Source: Tubulanus polymorphus (Eukaryota; Nemertea; Palaeonemertea; Tubulaniformes; Tubulanidae). Taken from it: a stretch of DNA of 64,000 nt. The notes beneath the pieces are model-generated. The model did no database searches. It was not told the origin of the DNA and saw only the letters and a list, made by a program, of their open reading frames with translations. The stretch covers positions 5,392,278-5,456,277 of the forward strand of contig NC_134030.1 in assembly GCF_964204645.1 (NCBI RefSeq), given 5' to 3'. The position numbers were made by a program, and so were the translations under genes. Positions 1 to 15,300 of the stretch are shown here, one piece after another (position 1 is the stretch's first letter; every line of letters begins with the position of its first letter).

Positions 1-666
1 AAACTTACTATTTTGATTATTGAGTTTTCCTATTGACACGCACGCCATCTAGTGGGATAACTGGTGGCACGGAGTCCTCATTGTATCATCGTGGAACGTT
101 CTGATCACCATTCGAAACAAGGGCGTCATAGATTATAGAATGGTGAAGGTTCAAATTTGACATGTATTTGGGCTTTCGGGCCATTAGCGCTGCATATCAT
201 GAATAAGATTGCTGAATTTTCAAATAACCATAACATGACCGACGAAATGAAAGTCAGGTCACTTGTGAATAAGTTAACACGATCGTCAACCTTTTCATTA
301 TACATTAAACCATTTAACCCGGGGATTTTCGAGCGGATTAGCGTCTTAGCTGTACTCGGTGTTAGGTTCGGGTCAATTAGTACCCGGTGAAGGCAGGTTG
401 CGTATTTTTCCCATTTCATCTTCAGAGATTACGTGATGAGAAACGGTTTTTTCGTTGATCGATTGATTATAACCGGGCCATTAATACTAGCAGCGGGCTT
501 TATGGGCGATATTAATCGCGATTAGATCACCTTCATGTGTGGATAAGAAAATCTCGTTTCCTCACCACCTGCCATCAGCCAAAGAACACATCACTATTAC
601 TGTGATACACGGCCATATCGATAAAAATAATGTTCCATCGACATCTGTATTACGTCGACGCGCGCG

Positions 667-687
667 CACACACACACACACACACAC
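667..687. repeat. CA dinucleotide microsatellite
   Basis: About ten CA units directly follow a short CG-alternating stretch (658-666). It is a simple sequence repeat in the Antp upstream flank and lies outside any supported gene. Confidence 0.9.
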
Positions 688-1710
688 GACCTTGACTCGT
701 GTCTCGCGCCGCAGCGATACGGCATTTTTGTCGTAACCAAGCCGCGCGATGATGTCAGCGTTTCGACGAATACACTATTACACCGGTTTCGGTCGGCCCA
801 GTAGACGTAATTGATGAAATTAAAAATTCCGGACGACGAATTACTTAAAAACACCCGAGGGATTCTGAATAGCTATTAGTAGTTGCGGATGGAAACTGGA
901 CTTCATCGGGCGATATGCTATTAGAATAGCTCGGCAAAGGGTTAACTGGCAATAACTTTCTTGCGGCATTCCTCCGATGCGGACCACAAAATATGCAATT
1001 TACGAGCAATCAAATTGTCTTAGAACCCAATAAATAATGTGCATCATAGCGTCTGTGATGCGGTTATACTGATCCCAATGCAGAATGTAATTATATTGAC
1101 AAAAACGTACGCTGTCTGTCTGGTGTGGGACTAGCTCTCCACATGCGAATAGAAATGAATCCCACACCGCCCTCCCTTTAGGCCTACTTCTATTACGTTT
1201 TTATGTCGGCAACCCTCTGAATCTTGTGAGGCCCTCGAATAATAACAACAAAGATACGATATTTTTTACGGGAGGCAATGCGGATCGGCCGGACAAAAAC
1301 CTGAACACATGTTTAATGTGGAAATCCCATTACTTTTCTTATATTTATTTACACCGTCAGTTTTATCCGCGCCTCAGCGCGGATTATTATTCATTTTACT
1401 TGGCGAACAATTAATTAGCCGGCGTGAGCTATATAGTATATAGAACCTATATACTAGAGGGTTTTGATAAATAGCTAATGCATTGCACATCGGTCGGATG
1501 TGTTAGTATTGAGCTGCTTAAGGCGGCAACATCAAAGCGTCGGAGCCATTCGGCGGTATGTTTTCTGAATATTGGGTCATTAACAATAATATCTTCTAAA
1601 CGACCATTAGTCTGTTCAATATTCGAGCTCCGACCGTTTGTTGTGATGGCCGAACTGTATCGCTTTATAAGGACACCACAACAGTAGTTATAGCCGCGTA
1701 GTCGGTAGGA

Positions 1711-1720
1711 GTATATAATC
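1711..1720 (+). promoter_or_regulatory. Possible TATA box of Antp
   Basis: The string GTATATAATC resembles a TATA element and lies about 470 bases upstream of the Antp start codon. It would imply a 5' UTR of roughly 440 bases that includes the GA run. There is no transcript evidence. Several other AT-rich TATA-like strings occur nearby (around 1430-1455), so the assignment is tentative. Confidence 0.25.
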
Positions 1721-2185
1721 GAATGGATGGTAATGTCGAGTGTAGGGCATAAAGAAATCGTATCAAACCCGGGTGAATGAATCGCGAGTTCTTTGTCAAT
1801 TTAATGGCCGTTAAAATGGGACGCCACATGCGCGTTGAGTGCCGTAATATTCGCGATGAATACGAAAAACGCTTCGGAGAGAGAGAGAGAGAGGTTCCGC
1901 GTGAAATAGTAACGATCTACGACTTCGCGACGCGATGCAGCATTCTCTATACTCAAATGCGATTTAAAAACGTTAGTTTACGCGGCTCGATGATGCCAAT
2001 AAGACTGTTTAATAAGCTCATCTCGTCTCTTTTGCAGATCACCAGAAGCCAACACCGTGGAGCGGTATTGTTCACGCGAGGCTTTGATGTTGTGCCGACG
2101 GCCGCCGTTGACTGCGCGTGCGCCATAACGTCGTTTGGTTTTAAGTACCACTATCGAGAGCCACAAATCACATGACGACAGAATT

Positions 2186-2792
2186 ATGAGTACATACAGT
2201 TTTACGAATCCGTACAATATCGGGGCCACGCCGGGAAATCACATTGACCAATATTTGCCGAACAATGCTCTAAGCGCAAGCTACGCCCATCAGACGCGGG
2301 ACTACGGCCACTACGACACCGGAGGAGTGGGGTTCGACACCGCCAACTGCGTAACGTCTCGATACCAGCATCAACAGTACGATAGATTGGACCAGCACCA
2401 CCAGCATCTACGAACCGTAGTGAATAATGGTGCTCACCATCACGGTCACGGTCAGGGAGCCGGTGCCTCGCCTACAGATCATTTCTGCGGCCTGTCGGAC
2501 AGTAGTGGGAATAACCCGGTGGTTAATTACTCGAGATTGAATGGCGGCGGTGAATTCTCGTCTTCCCGAACGAGTGATTACACGAACAGTTGCGGTACGG
2601 GCGGTGGATCTGTGCAGGATTTTTCGTGCGGCAATCGGGCGGGAACGGTCACCGGCGATTCGGCCGGCGATTTTCGGATTTCGTCGCATTCACCGACCTC
2701 GACGACTGCCGCGAGTCAGCATAACTCAACAAATGGCTCACCGGCTCAGCTACCTCCACACGGCCTGTACCCGTGGATGAAAAGTTTACACG
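2186..2792 (+). CDS. Antp: Antp (Hox7) homeodomain transcription factor, exon 1 (N-terminus and hexapeptide)
   Basis: First coding exon of the Antennapedia orthologue, a nuclear transcription factor for trunk identity. It supplies residues 1-202 plus one base of codon 203. I start at ATG 2186 because it opens with MSTYSFTNPY, resembling the SSYF-type N-terminus of central Hox proteins. An in-frame ATG at 2135 would add 17 unrelated residues. The middle is rich in His, Gly and Ser, with a QYDRL stretch near residues 64-68. The hexapeptide LYPWMK is at residues 194-199, only six residues before the homeodomain; leucine before YPWM is typical of Antp. The exon ends in a strong donor (CACG followed by GTAAGT), leaving a phase-1 intron. 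The next coding segment is 7263-7540. Full protein: 294 residues. Hox6-8 relatives share parts of this architecture, but the C-terminal tail favours Antp. Confidence 0.9.
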
Positions 2793-7540
<4,748 letters not shown>

Positions 7541-10079
7541 AACGGAAACGTTCTAGAGTAGAACTTTTCATGAAAGGTCGATACGTAGAATTTTGAATAT
7601 ATACTAAAAACATTGAATGAAAATTTAGACCATAACCCACATTTTTGAATTGGATTCTAAGAAAGTGGAATTTACTATTGAACTCAAATGCGGTATGATA
7701 ATGTAAGTATTTTCGATTTTTGTTCGTAAAGGAAACTAGGTCATATTCATTTCAAAAATGACTTAGGGATTCAATTTTTCGTTAGTTGATATGAATAATC
7801 ATGGAAAGAAATATTCTACCGGCCGATAACAGATCTCACGCGTGCAAGAATGTTGTATAGTTATTCCGTAATAATATATATTCATTGCACGACTTGTACA
7901 GCTCAATAAATAGTATAAAACGGAACACTAATATGAATATCTATATGAATGATCTATCAGTGAATCGAATAATTATTCTTAAGACTTTCCACTCAAAAAC
8001 GCGAATATCTTTTCAACTACTCGATGAAAAAATAAGCCTATGGAATATTCATTTAACCGATGATTATATCTCAAAATGAATGTATGGGATGATTAATTTT
8101 TTCATAAAGATAGTAATTAAGGTCATATCGTTGTACTGGGGAAAGCGCAATCTCTAGACAGCGTACGATTGTATTATCTTTAAATCGGTCGTTGGAATAC
8201 ATTGAGTCTACGAGAAATAATCGGAAACTGGATAAATATTTCCATTTTTTCAAAACTTTCGAAAAACTTGAAAATCTCAAACTTTCAATACATTTTCAAT
8301 GTATCCGACGTACGGTATTATGATCCAACGATTCCCAAATATCAACGAATCGTCTAAAAAGATATCGTAGAAATCAATCGAATTGATGAACATTATTATT
8401 CTACACATTCGTTCTGGGTGCATTTCTTAATGTAAATATATATATATAGAATTTACATTAGTTGATCTTTTTCTTGCAAAATACGGTTTATGGTGAAATA
8501 ATAATCAAGCTCACAGTCGGGGTACAAGGAAAAAAGAGTTGTGTATATTATTTTATTGAACTTTTAATTTATTACTTATTTTCATTTTATTACCACGTGT
8601 CGTTGCATATACATGTATATAAATAGTAAACGTGCACGAATGTAAAAAGTGAAACACGACGATGTGGCTTGTGTATTTATAGAATTCAGTCTGACCAACA
8701 TGACCGTCTCATTTTTAAATGTAAAAGATAACTAGTAATATATGTGAGTTAGACTTAGAGAATGATTATTGTATTGTTCCAAGGAAACTATTTTGTCTGT
8801 GACGTTGATATAGATACTCGATCCGTGTAGAATTTTATGCTAATCATTTCAAACTATAGGTAGGTCGATTATTATTTCCTTAGTATTTATTCTATGTAGG
8901 GCGGAGCCTTCTTTTTTATTCATGAATTTACAAAGGTCTTTTGTTAGGCTCGAAGCCGTCGGTGTTTTATGTCTTTTAGTTTCGGGCTTTTCCGCTAGTC
9001 GGCGGTAGCTTTGAAAGCCCCGGTTCGCTATAATACGAGTGGGAGATTTTTGCAGGGTAAATGAATAACACTATTTCTCTCTTATTTCACGGTGGCGTGT
9101 ATAACGTGTTATTATGTGAATACCACCGCATTAGAATATACATTATATAGACATATATGAATATATTTTGTAGAATATGCATTCGTAATTAGTCTCAACG
9201 TGAAATAAAAAATGTATACATGTCATGTGACTCAACTATTGGTCAATTCAATGTCTCCCGTCTGCTCAGTTGCTATGGAAACCAATCGGGGAATGTCACG
9301 TCAGTTTTGTCATGTTTGCAAAGACGTCTCAAACACAATGAGGGACCGTGAGTTCATACTTTTTATGATAACACAATTTTCAACACGTGAATCGGCCTAG
9401 ATAATGTATGTTGATTTTTATGACTTCTCTTTGACTTGTTTATGGCCGTTGCATTGAATAGGTACATATACTAAATGCAAGAGCGAATAATGCATGTGTC
9501 TAGGGTTGATCTACACCGCGTACCAAAAGGTACCCTGTTCGGCTTAGGTTTTTGTCCCTTTTGACATGTTTACGAGGTACTGTGTACATAATTCTACCAG
9601 CTGGTATATACCGCGTGCATCGGGGTTCCATTGTCTGTTTAGGCAAGGCTTCACCAAGCGATGCATTGAAAAAAAGAGGGTTAGTTGCATTTCACCGGAA
9701 AAATCAGACGGAGGTATTATGCTTACTTGCGCCGGTACGCGAGTTGATCTTTCGACTTCGTCCGTGGCGTTCTCGTGTTGTTAGCCAGCCGGTTTTCCAT
9801 TGGATTCGCGATTTATTTGATTACGCGTACGTATACATTAAATTATTCATAGCATCAATGCGACTAGGCTTAAACGACATTTGAGACGAAAAATATCTGC
9901 GTCGCTTTATGCGATAAGAATTGATGGTATCGGCGTTAACCTTGGGAAGGCAAATTGACATTCAGAACAGCTAATACGACTATATTTATGTATTCCTCGG
10001 TTTGCCGTGTTATCCCTCGCGTTCGAATTCGGAATCCCAGATCACGCGGCGTAATTCAAAAATGGAAAGTTCACCGGAT
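7541..10079 (+). other. Antp 3' UTR and downstream flank
   Basis: AT-rich sequence after the Antp stop codon. A candidate poly(A) signal AATAAA is at 7905-7910, and further AT-rich, UTR-like sequence continues to about 9200, including another AATAAA near 9205. The true 3' end cannot be placed. A TGTAAATA (Pumilio-like) string occurs near 8432. Short open frames here (for example 9552-9884) have no recognisable domain. Confidence 0.45.
7905..7910 (+). other. Candidate Antp poly(A) signal
   Basis: Canonical AATAAA 365 bases after the Antp stop codon. Other AATAAA strings occur farther on, so this may be only the proximal of several sites. Confidence 0.3.
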
Positions 10080-10156
10080 CCGGAGAGAGTATCGCCGGTG
10101 ATTAATGCTCCCGTCATTCGCTCCGAGAATTGCGATTGCAAGTGGAACCGCGACGG

Positions 10157-10183
10157 AGGTCAGGGTCATCGGACGTGAGGTCA
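10157..10183 (+). promoter_or_regulatory. Cluster of three nuclear-receptor half-sites
   Basis: AGGTCA at 10157-10162 is directly followed by GGGTCA at 10163-10168, with a further AGGTCA at 10178-10183. All are in the same orientation inside a GC-richer patch about 230 bases upstream of the mir-10 family hairpin. AGGTCA is the core half-site of nuclear hormone receptors. Use as a promoter or enhancer of the microRNA is an inference. Confidence 0.4.
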
Positions 10184-10415
10184 TCGCGGACACCAGTTAT
10201 CCGTGGCGTGATAAATCGCGTTCGTGATTGAGCCGACATTTCCCGATCATTTCTGGACCCTCGACGAATGACATGATTACTTCTAGCGGTCTGTATAAGT
10301 AATCAGTGGTAGTGTATGAAATATTCGCCCCCGGATCAACAATACAGACACCATGGCGATGACCGATAAACAGATATCGAATAGATGCGGGTTGATTCGT
10401 ATGAGGAAATGGCGG

Positions 10416-10492
10416 GTTTCTACGTACCCTGTAGAACCGAGCTTGTGTTAAAAATAATAATTCACAAGCCATTCTACAGTGTACATTGAAAC
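10416..10492 (+). ncRNA. mir-10: mir-10 family microRNA precursor hairpin
   Basis: The 5' arm at about 10425-10447 begins TACCCTGTAGAACCGAGCTT, with the complete seed ACCCUGU of the mir-10 family and a 3' half like mir-10/mir-100 (ending CUUGUG). The 3' arm at 10463-10484 (CACAAGCC then ATTCTACAGTGTAC) pairs back along almost its whole length, leaving one mismatch opposite the seed and a small internal loop. The terminal loop is about 15 bases of AT-rich sequence (10448-10462). The stem extends below with GTTTC (10416-10420) against GAAAC (10488-10492). It lies between Antp and Lox5 in the same orientation as the Hox genes. Known mir-10 genes sit in Hox clusters near Hox4, and family members repress Hox mRNAs. 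Which mir-10 paralogue this is, and whether the opposite strand is also used, cannot be told from the window. Confidence 0.9.
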
Positions 10493-12283
10493 ATTTGCTA
10501 CTTACACCATCATGGCGCACAGATTCTGGTCGTAGGACTGCTGGACAGAAAATAAGAGCTATGAACTGGCAATTAATATTTTTCCGTTATACCCTTGACC
10601 AAATAACGAACATTTCCTTTCACTTAGAAAAATGTTTATTTCAGATCACGAACACGCTTAATAGAAATATATGCAGGTTTTACAGCATAAATCAGCCAAA
10701 ATGTGGAAGCGGTCTCATTACGTATTCGCATACGTGGCGAACCAGTCAGCCACGTATGCTGTCTGGCTGCCTACACACAACATCATACAAAAATACCTTT
10801 TCATACAAAATTCATGATTCTGGTTACTACACGTAGAGAAATCAAGAATTCAGTTTCCCCTACCACACACGTCTTTAAAGACCTTTGTTTAGAATTTGCC
10901 CCGTTTGAGGCCACAATGGCGTCTTTGTGATGATCAATAGAGCCGTCGCGATAGATGTCAAGGCGTTTTGAATGTTAATGCAATGGAAGCCTTCTCATGA
11001 ATTATTGACGAGTAGGAGGTGCTTGTCTTTCTCGAATATCGCACACACTGCATTCGCAACACTCTTCCATCCTAAAACAAGTATAAATTCGTATATGAAA
11101 ATATGCTTTTTGTCACAAGGTTACGTTAATTAATATCTGCCTTTAATGGCCAAAAACTGGAGAGTTCGTGGAGAGTTTGGAAATGAGGATTCGTCAACAG
11201 CCAGTGGTTAACGTTTGTAAGAAGTAAGAGAGCAACAAAAGCCCAAACGAAAACAACCAACTACGTATACCTTTTAGACAATATAATAAGCGTATAGCTG
11301 TGGTTTGAGAATGCGAGCAAATCATTTCATTTTGTCAAATTGTGTTGTTTTCAAAACAGATACTCTAATCACATTCGAAAAGGTGCTCTCTATTTCCCGG
11401 TGTAGCGCAACTAAAGTATAAACCCATGCACAAGAATCTATTCCGAGAGCTTAAGATACCAAGCTGAAGCAAGACGACGTATGCATGTACAAACAATAAG
11501 ACATAGGCGCCTATAGATAATCGACACTGATTTCTCCACATCGCGAATTTAAAAATGGGTCACAATCGTTTTCATGGGGCACAAACTTACGCGTTGAATG
11601 TAGGCGAATCCTTGATTTATTATATTTATTGAGGCTAGGCATTTTTATTGCGAGCGGTGGCCTTTGATGTTTGTTCACCCTATCAGTCTGCGGTTAAACA
11701 ACAAACGATTCATCTGTCCACTGGTTCTGATACACGCCGACCGAACCCTACATACACAAGTATTTTTTTCGTCGACAAATCGGTTGAAAATATAAAGTAA
11801 CTGCACCGGGAAACCTCGGACGCTTCTTTCAAGGGTCGCAGTACGACGTCCAAGGCCGGTGGAGCTTATTTTTAGCTTCCGTCGTTCCCAGAATGCCCTC
11901 GTTGATTACCGTGAACCGATATTGTTTCGAGAATCAAACGCTAATTTACCGAGAAATCTACAGAGCAAAGCGACACGGCGTTCATCATTGTGTTCAAACA
12001 AAATTAATCATTTCATTAATATTGTTGAGTGCGGCGCCCTCCAAGTACAACGTTTACCGTTTATTTTCACGCTCGGCGTCTTTGATGCTCAAGAAAATCC
12101 ATAAACAATTTTTTGATTTTCAAGTGCAAAAGAAATACACATTTTGCAAAAATGGACGAAATGTTGAACCCCACGATTTACCTGATTATCATAACCTATT
12201 GATAAAACACTCGGTGTTGTAACGAGTATGCGAAATCCCACAATAGTCATCTTTGTGAATCCTCGACGAGGGTCAGAGAATAA
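10493..12283. other. Antp-Lox5 spacer downstream of the microRNA
   Basis: Non-coding spacer that may include part of the primary microRNA transcript. It holds a perfect 11-bp stem hairpin at 10728-10759. The open frames at 10486-10836, 11859-12104 and 11893-12222 overlap one another and show no domains. I see no exon, RNA gene or mobile-element protein. Confidence 0.5.
10728..10759. repeat. Perfect 11-bp inverted repeat
   Basis: GCATACGTGGC at 10728-10738 and its exact complement GCCACGTATGC at 10749-10759 flank a 10-base loop. It lies about 240 bases 3' of the microRNA hairpin. It could be a structured piece of the primary transcript, a palindromic protein-binding site or a repeat relic. 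The stem is too short for a typical miRNA precursor. Confidence 0.7.
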
Positions 12284-12389
12284 GTGTCGGTTTTATAGGC
12301 TAGTATCAACTTTGAGCCAGGGGTTAACTCATTTGAAAATGAATTGAGTTAGCCCCAAGGTTAAAGATAAGTCTATAAAACCGGCCCCT
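12284..12389. mobile_element. Foldback MITE-like element in Antp-Lox5 spacer
   Basis: A nearly full-length palindrome of about 105 bases. The left end CGGTTTTATAGGCTA and the right end, read in complement as GGGGCCGGTTTTATAGAC, pair. The inner arms (GGGGTTAACTCATTTG, and ATTGAGTTAGCCCC read in complement) also match. It has no coding capacity. The GGGCCGGTTT-type terminus is shared with other short elements in this window, suggesting one non-autonomous family. Target-site duplications are not clear. Confidence 0.75.
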
Positions 12390-15300
12390 GTAGGTGAATG
12401 AAGTCGAAACGCCGAGATTTACCAGCTTAGGGGAACACTTCGAACAATTTATTATCGTATTCATATTATGAAATATATATACCCAGTGTTTTCCTTGACT
12501 TATTCCCTACGGATCAATTTGGATTATAACGTACGCCTATAGATATTGTGGTGTGGTGATCGAAGTGAAATAGTTTGAGGGTATTTATTAAATTCCATTT
12601 TTCATATTATATATTGAGGTCACCCCACACACTGTCCGCAGATTCGCTGATTCTAATATAGATCTGAAATAAATTTGATTGTTTTGTACATGTATTCTTT
12701 AAATACACAAACCTCTTCTTGACATTCAGATTCAGTTTATTCTTTACACATTTAACACGAATCAACAGGACATATGCTTTCCCACAGTCCTATTCAAATC
12801 GATAGTCACTGGGCTAATTTTAGCTCACTTCGTTTTACGACCTTTATAAAAATATACACGCAACCAATGCGAAGAGACGACATCTATTGTTAAACGCCTG
12901 AAACAGTTGAACCGGGAACAATTTCACACAGATCTACATGTACATTATTTGTAAAAATATTCAATTCCAATATCATACTCTTATGAATCCATTCCATACA
13001 AGTGCCAAATCAAAAATGTGCAATGAAAATATTAGCGTGAGTGTGATTTAAATTATTGTATGAAATAGCTGCTAACTAATTTGTGATGAAACAGAAAATA
13101 AGATCAAAATCAAACCAAAGCTTGTCGAAAGATATTCCGGATTAAAGAAGCCTGCAACCTCGAAGAAGATTACAGATTTTAACAAACGTTTGAACAACAG
13201 GGTTAAACACATTCTTTTTCGAACAATACGTAATTGGTATCAAAATATTATTTTCATTTGCTTTTCATGGCCGAAACATGAATTATACATACGAGCTAAT
13301 ATCGCAAACCCCAAAACAGCTATTTCCTACTGTACGACATTGCGACATCGTCCACCAACGCGTAATAAGTGCCATCGCCATGATTTAAAACCACGGAGCA
13401 CAATAAACGTCCATAATTTTCAATCGTACTTTAATGATGGACAAACAGCCGCCGGCGTTTTTACCGCGCAATAATTATGTCATATTTTGACAGATTCCCC
13501 TCAAACGAGCATGATCTATGTATTTTAATCGTATGGCGTTGTTTTGTTGACCGATTTGACTACGGCTGTTGACACCACTTATGAGACCTCGTCATTCACT
13601 GATAATAATTTACTAGATTCCTAGCCATTAATTCAAGTTTGCATATTATTGGTTAATTATCGCCGGGCAAATGACAGTTTTAATAGCTCACGACACGTTT
13701 TCGTTTTATGTAATATAGAACTCGATGATAAATTCTCTCTCGCATTCATCATCGGTCGAGATTTAATGGCTATTAATTTATTTAATAAGTTCTCCTAATG
13801 CGACAAGGGGTTAAGTGGTGAATCGTTGTAATGGTTATCAAAATTTTATTATGAAATAAATTATCAAACGTCACTTTAGTACATAGGATACGCGTAGCAC
13901 TTTCCCTACACACGCGCGCGCGCAGAATACATTTCTGTTTGCCGAATCGTTGCGATTTTTGGTTTCTAACAGAACTATAAGCATTTACTTTGATTTCAAG
14001 TACGTGCAAGATATTGATTCGAAAAGTAAGCAAAATACAATTTGAAATTGGATGGCAAATATCTTGCGAAGAATATAACGTAATATCGTAGAGTTAAGTT
14101 CTTTAGAAGTTGTTAAGAAATCATACACTTTCAGAAAAAGTTAATTTTCAAAGAAAATAGACTTATCTATTTTTGAGAGTGATGAAAATAAATTATGATG
14201 CGCAAACTGGGTAAAAGAGAAATATGTATATATTACACACAAGTATTCTTGTGTAAGGTGTCAAGGTGAAGTATATGGTTTATACTTTCTAATAACTTAC
14301 TAACACAAACGTAGACTACGTTTTCCATTAAAAAGTTAGACATTGATGCATGATTTAGTGGTAACATATTTTACTTTCATAAGTTGTTAGCACAGGCTTA
14401 AAGCGTCGTTCACGCGCTGAGAGGGCGCTAGCTGCAACCGTGTACATAATGCAAGCCGGCGGCAAGAACAAAAGCTGTCATACAGGTCATAAATTGCTGC
14501 AGTCAAAGACGACGAATAAATCACCATCCATCATTGAAATGGCCGCCTCAACCTCTCATACTATAATTTATCCCCGTAATATAAGCGCCAGCACATGAAA
14601 ATATTTACTAGCAGCCCTCATAATTCTTCGTTTGTCATTAGCTCGGCTTGCCGGCTTTGTTAACCACGTAGAATGTCTTGTATTTTGGAAAGTTTTATGG
14701 AACACTGCGAACGCAATAAATTTGCGATGTTCAATGAGTTTGAATCGAGCTTGAATTGAAGGTGAAATATACGGCGGTCGGTTTTGTTTTATGGCCCTGT
14801 AATCCCGACGCCCAGAGCTTGGCAGATTTTTGATTTACAATTGCGCGGTTTTTGTTTCGCCATCGCCGGATATAGAAACGAGTGAACAGATTTCATCCAC
14901 GATGTTTTAACCTTTTGACCAGTTTAATCTATTTTTGACACCGAAAGCAGAAGTCCAAATCAAATCTTTAATATGTGAAAGCAACTTTACGATCTACGAA
15001 ATAATTTCATAGCTTTTGTAGTTATATGAAAGAATAAGCTGTCAGCGAATTCTGAAAGTCTTCAAATCCTCTTCAAGAGCCATTACTACACATTTCCTGC
15101 AACCAAAAAGGGTAATGAGTCTGAAGAGCCGGTGAAATATTTCATAGATAATATGTTTGATCGCTAGTTTTGAAATGAACATACTAGATTGGTAAAAACC
15201 GAGATAATGGCGGTGAAAACTCAGTCAGCAAAGAAGAGAAAAATATTCATCCCACGTTTTTGCTGCCAGTCTCCCGGAGAAATACAGAATTTAACCTCTA

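Larger units (their letters stand above)
1..2185. other. Upstream flank of Antp, no other gene seen
   Basis: This is the non-coding flank 5' of Antp. On the cluster order it should separate Antp from the next more posterior Hox gene (Lox4 in typical spiralian clusters), but no homeobox or hexapeptide exon is visible. It holds a CA microsatellite near 667-687, a GA run at 1877-1892 and a TATA-like string at 1712-1718. Short open frames on both strands, including a 132-codon one at 1777-2175, have no domain or sequence bias I recognise. I treat them as chance frames or 5' UTR. Confidence 0.6.

Noticed and set aside
1777-2175. 132-codon open frame just upstream of Antp
   Set aside because: It overlaps the probable Antp 5' UTR, includes a GA repeat translated as Glu/Arg, and has no recognisable domain.
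2169-2176. CACATGAC upstream of Antp as a counterpart of the Lox5/Hox5 E-box
   Set aside because: It is not a CACGTG core, sits only about a dozen bases before the ATG, and has no CCAAT box at the right spacing.
12381-12396. CCCCTGTAGG resembling a mir-10 core
   Set aside because: It is the right end of the MITE at 12284-12389, lacks the ACCCTGTAGA context and does not fold as a precursor.
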